Part shown: one piece after another, positions 62,211 through 64,000 of the stretch
How positions within the stretch are numbered: the stretch's first letter is position 1
How the letters are laid out: each line of letters begins with the position of its first letter
Assembly (NCBI GenBank): GCA_964624795.1
Contig: CAZUZS010000006.1
Span: forward strand, 1 to 64,000
DNA length: 64,000 bases
Reading direction: 5' to 3'
Origin: CAZUZS01 sp964624795
GTDB taxonomy: Bacteria; Calditrichota; Calditrichia; RBG-13-44-9
Notes under the pieces: model-generated
What the model was told of the DNA's origin: nothing
Databases searched by the model: none
The model's input: only the letters and a program-made list of their open reading frames with translations
Made by a program: the position numbers and the translations under genes

Positions 62211-64000
62211 TCAGAACTCATACTCCAATCCAAAAATCGGTAGCAGCGTCCACTGGTAGATGGTGTCCGGTTTGTTCTCGTTCTGGTTCCAGAAATACTG
62301 CGCAACATTTTTCCGGCTGTAGGCATTCCACACGCTGAAATAGAATACGATGTTGGAGCTACTGAAAGAAAACCGCCGGTCGAAGCGTACATTGAGCGAA
62401 TGGTAGTCCGGGTAACGGGCCTGGTTGATGCGGCTTTCGTCCAGCACCGCCCGGTCGATGGCCTGCGACTCTTGCAGATCGAATGGAGTATAGGGCACCC
62501 CACCGGCATAAATCCAGCGCATGCTAAATTCCCATTTGCTGTTGGGCTTGTAGCCGCCTTCCAGGCTGAAGATTAGCCGGTTATCGAACGAACGGTCGCG
62601 CCATTTCCCATCGCTGCCTTCATAACGGCTTCGGAACCAGGAAGCACTCGCCAGGCCGTAAAAATCCTGCGCCAGCTTCTTCTGCACCGTCAGCTCAACG
62701 CCGCGGGAGTAGGCCCGGCCGGTGTCGTTTAACCATTCATGGTTAAGAAAAAAACCGTAGCGGTAATACAGCTCATCCACCAGGAAAAGCGACGGCTGGG
62801 TGGGATCGATGGGAAAATGGCGATATTCTTTGTCGTAAATTTCAAGAGTGAGTTTAGTGGCCGGGGTCAGCAGGTGGTCGATTCCCAGGATGTAGTGTGT
62901 CGCCATCGGATCGCTCAGATTACGGTTTTCGCTGTTCTGCGAAAGCAGCAACAGCGGCAGGTTCTGGTAAAACAGGCCGGTTGATCCGTTGAGAGAGGTT
63001 TTATCAGAGAACTGCAGGGAAAAGGAGAATCGGGGCGAAATGGTAAAATTTCTATTGTATGTGAAATAATCTGTCCGCAGTCCGGCGATTGCCGTAAACC
63101 GCGAAAATGGCTCCAGGATAAAATTGAAAAAACCGCCCATTTTTGTAGCAGAAATCCGGTCGCCGACAATGGTGGCGGGAGTAGTGTCGCCCAGCGCACC
63201 GGTAAATTCCGCGTAATAATTATCGTAATCGGAAACAAGGTGTTTGACATCGGCTCCAAATTCGATCGAATATTTTTTGCTCAACCGGAAGTGATTCAGA
63301 TTCCGGAACTTGAAACTCTGCTCCAGTGAACGGTTTTTGACCAGGTGCAAACCGGAGCCGGTTTCGAAGGCGTCTTCCCTGAATTTATCGGAAGTGTAAG
63401 CCAGAGAGGTATTGGAATAGCCGCTTTTATCCCAAAGTGCCCGCCAGTTCGCCCCGGTCGTGTTCTCATAAATATCCTGGTTTCCGTAGGTGATCATATC
63501 GTTTTCTACCGCTGTTTTCTGGTCGGGATTGTTGTGGTCGTCACCCCACACCTCCAGAAAAGTAAGCTTGTGCCGTGGACTAACATCGTACACAAATTTT
63601 CCCTGCACATCACCGTAAACCGGCGCAATGCTGGTGCCGATATCAATGGACTTCACCAGAAAATCCAGGTAGCTGCGGCGCAGAGACAACAGATAAGACC
63701 CTTTTTGATTGAATACCGGGCCTTCGAATACACCGCCAAAACCGGTGAAATTCAGGTCGAGCTGCCCGTCAAATTCCTGGCGGTTTCCTTCCCGCAAGGC
63801 GATGTTCATGACCGAGGAAAGCCGGTCGCCGTAAACGGCCGAAAAGCCACCGGTGCTGAAACTGACATCATTGATCAGGTCCACATTGATCATCCCGATA
63901 GGTCCGCCGGATGCACCCTGGGTGGGAAAATGGTTGATGTTGGGGATTTCGATATTGTCGATGAAAAATGCATTCTCCAACGGACTGCCACCCCGCACAA
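62211..64000 (-). CDS. TonB-dependent outer-membrane receptor, 5'-truncated by the window edge
   Basis: The visible 596 codons cover part of the plug (VRGGSPLENAFFIDNIEIPNINHF, FSTGGFSAVYGDRLSSVMNI) and the whole beta-barrel, ending EYEF with a terminal aromatic as usual. The GTG at 63998 is an internal Val of the VRGG motif, not a start, because the N-terminal signal, any carboxypeptidase-like domain and the TonB box are missing. Members import siderophores, B12 or glycans across the outer membrane. No specific ligand can be read from the sequence. It is upstream of the HEAT-repeat, cyclase-fold and FmdB genes on the same strand. Confidence 0.9.
   Translation of the reverse strand, partial: VRGGSPLENAFFIDNIEIPNINHFPTQGASGGPIGMINVDLINDVSFSTGGFSAVYGDRLSSVMNIALREGNRQEFDGQLDLNFTGFGGVFEGPVFNQKGSYLLSLRRSYLDFLVKSIDIGTSIAPVYGDVQGKFVYDVSPRHKLTFLEVWGDDHNNPDQKTAVENDMITYGNQDIYENTTGANWRALWDKSGYSNTSLAYTSDKFREDAFETGSGLHLVKNRSLEQSFKFRNLNHFRLSKKYSIEFGADVKHLVSDYDNYYAEFTGALGDTTPATIVGDRISATKMGGFFNFILEPFSRFTAIAGLRTDYFTYNRNFTISPRFSFSLQFSDKTSLNGSTGLFYQNLPLLLLSQNSENRNLSDPMATHYILGIDHLLTPATKLTLEIYDKEYRHFPIDPTQPSLFLVDELYYRYGFFLNHEWLNDTGRAYSRGVELTVQKKLAQDFYGLASASWFRSRYEGSDGKWRDRSFDNRLIFSLEGGYKPNSKWEFSMRWIYAGGVPYTPFDLQESQAIDRAVLDESRINQARYPDYHSLNVRFDRRFSFSSSNIVFYFSVWNAYSRKNVAQYFWNQNENKPDTIYQWTLLPIFGLEYEF

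Noticed and set aside
63998..64000. GTG as the start codon of the TonB-dependent receptor
   Set aside because: It encodes the conserved Val of the VRGG plug motif, so the gene continues beyond the window.
1..64000. CRISPR arrays, insertion sequences, tRNA or rRNA genes
   Set aside because: No regularly spaced repeats, transposase-like protein, terminal inverted repeats or tRNA-like cloverleaf were recognised by eye; a covariance-model scan would be needed to exclude small RNAs.

Overview
The window looks like a scaffold from an uncultured Gram-negative bacterium, probably of the wider FCB group (Calditrichota/KSB1-like or Ignavibacteria-like). The evidence is indirect. A secreted multicopper oxidase ends in the YPNPFNP-type sorting domain typical of those lineages. 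There are curli secretion genes, a TonB-dependent receptor, outer-membrane lipoproteins and an nSTAND-WD40 protein with TWS-type repeats. No rRNA or tRNA gene was seen. Four runs of exactly 100 N (10831, 42785, 46685, 55887) look like scaffold joins, so gene order across them depends on the assembly.

Region 1 (about 0.4-12.7 kb) is an extracellular amyloid (curli) locus. It holds a transmembrane nSTAND-WD40 protein, csgG with a fused C-terminal beta-barrel, an NtrC-type sigma-54 activator, then csgE, csgF, a major curlin, a minor curlin, a csgH-like chaperone broken by a gap, and a PD40-propeller lipoprotein. The most distinctive signal of the window is in front of csgE. It has a well-spaced -24/-12 (sigma-54) promoter, an AT-rich stretch, and a cluster of three related 9-bp sites about 120-150 bp upstream of the predicted start. 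Together with the adjacent activator this suggests curli made under sigma-54 enhancer control, in place of the LuxR-type CsgD of enterobacteria.

Region 2 (13.5-22.9 kb) is a signalling and redox block: a soluble multi-PAS/GAF histidine kinase with a degenerate receiver and a PAS cysteine triad, its NtrC-family partner, a CotA-like multicopper oxidase with a twin-arginine leader and a C-terminal sorting domain, and a receiver-only paralogue. Region 3 (23.3-30.2 kb) is mostly housekeeping: an orphan OppF-type ATPase, TrkA/TrkH potassium uptake, a threonine aldolase and an archaeal-type phosphoglycerate mutase.

Region 4 (30.4-42 kb) is a surface-glycan cluster. A GT39-type glycosyltransferase faces, divergently, an AMP-forming acyl ligase, a GNAT-like acyltransferase, a stand-alone acyl carrier protein, a LarA-type nickel-pincer racemase homologue with all four key residues, two GT4 glycosyltransferases, an O-antigen-ligase-like membrane protein and a polysaccharide deacetylase. 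The gene set suggests activation, possible stereo-inversion and transfer of a (hydroxy)acid onto an exported polysaccharide.

Region 5 (42-53.3 kb) holds an MFS exporter, an OmpR/PhoB-type two-component pair, a B12-type radical SAM protein, two M24 peptidases, an EamA transporter, a POT peptide transporter (next to one M24 peptidase) and a methyltransferase. Region 6 (53.7-59.9 kb) is a xyloside-use operon: a secreted GH3-PA14 enzyme followed by XylF, XylG and XylH. The right end (59.9-64 kb) is a minus-strand run of a TonB-dependent receptor (cut by the window edge), a HEAT-repeat protein, a terpene-cyclase-fold protein and an FmdB zinc-ribbon protein.
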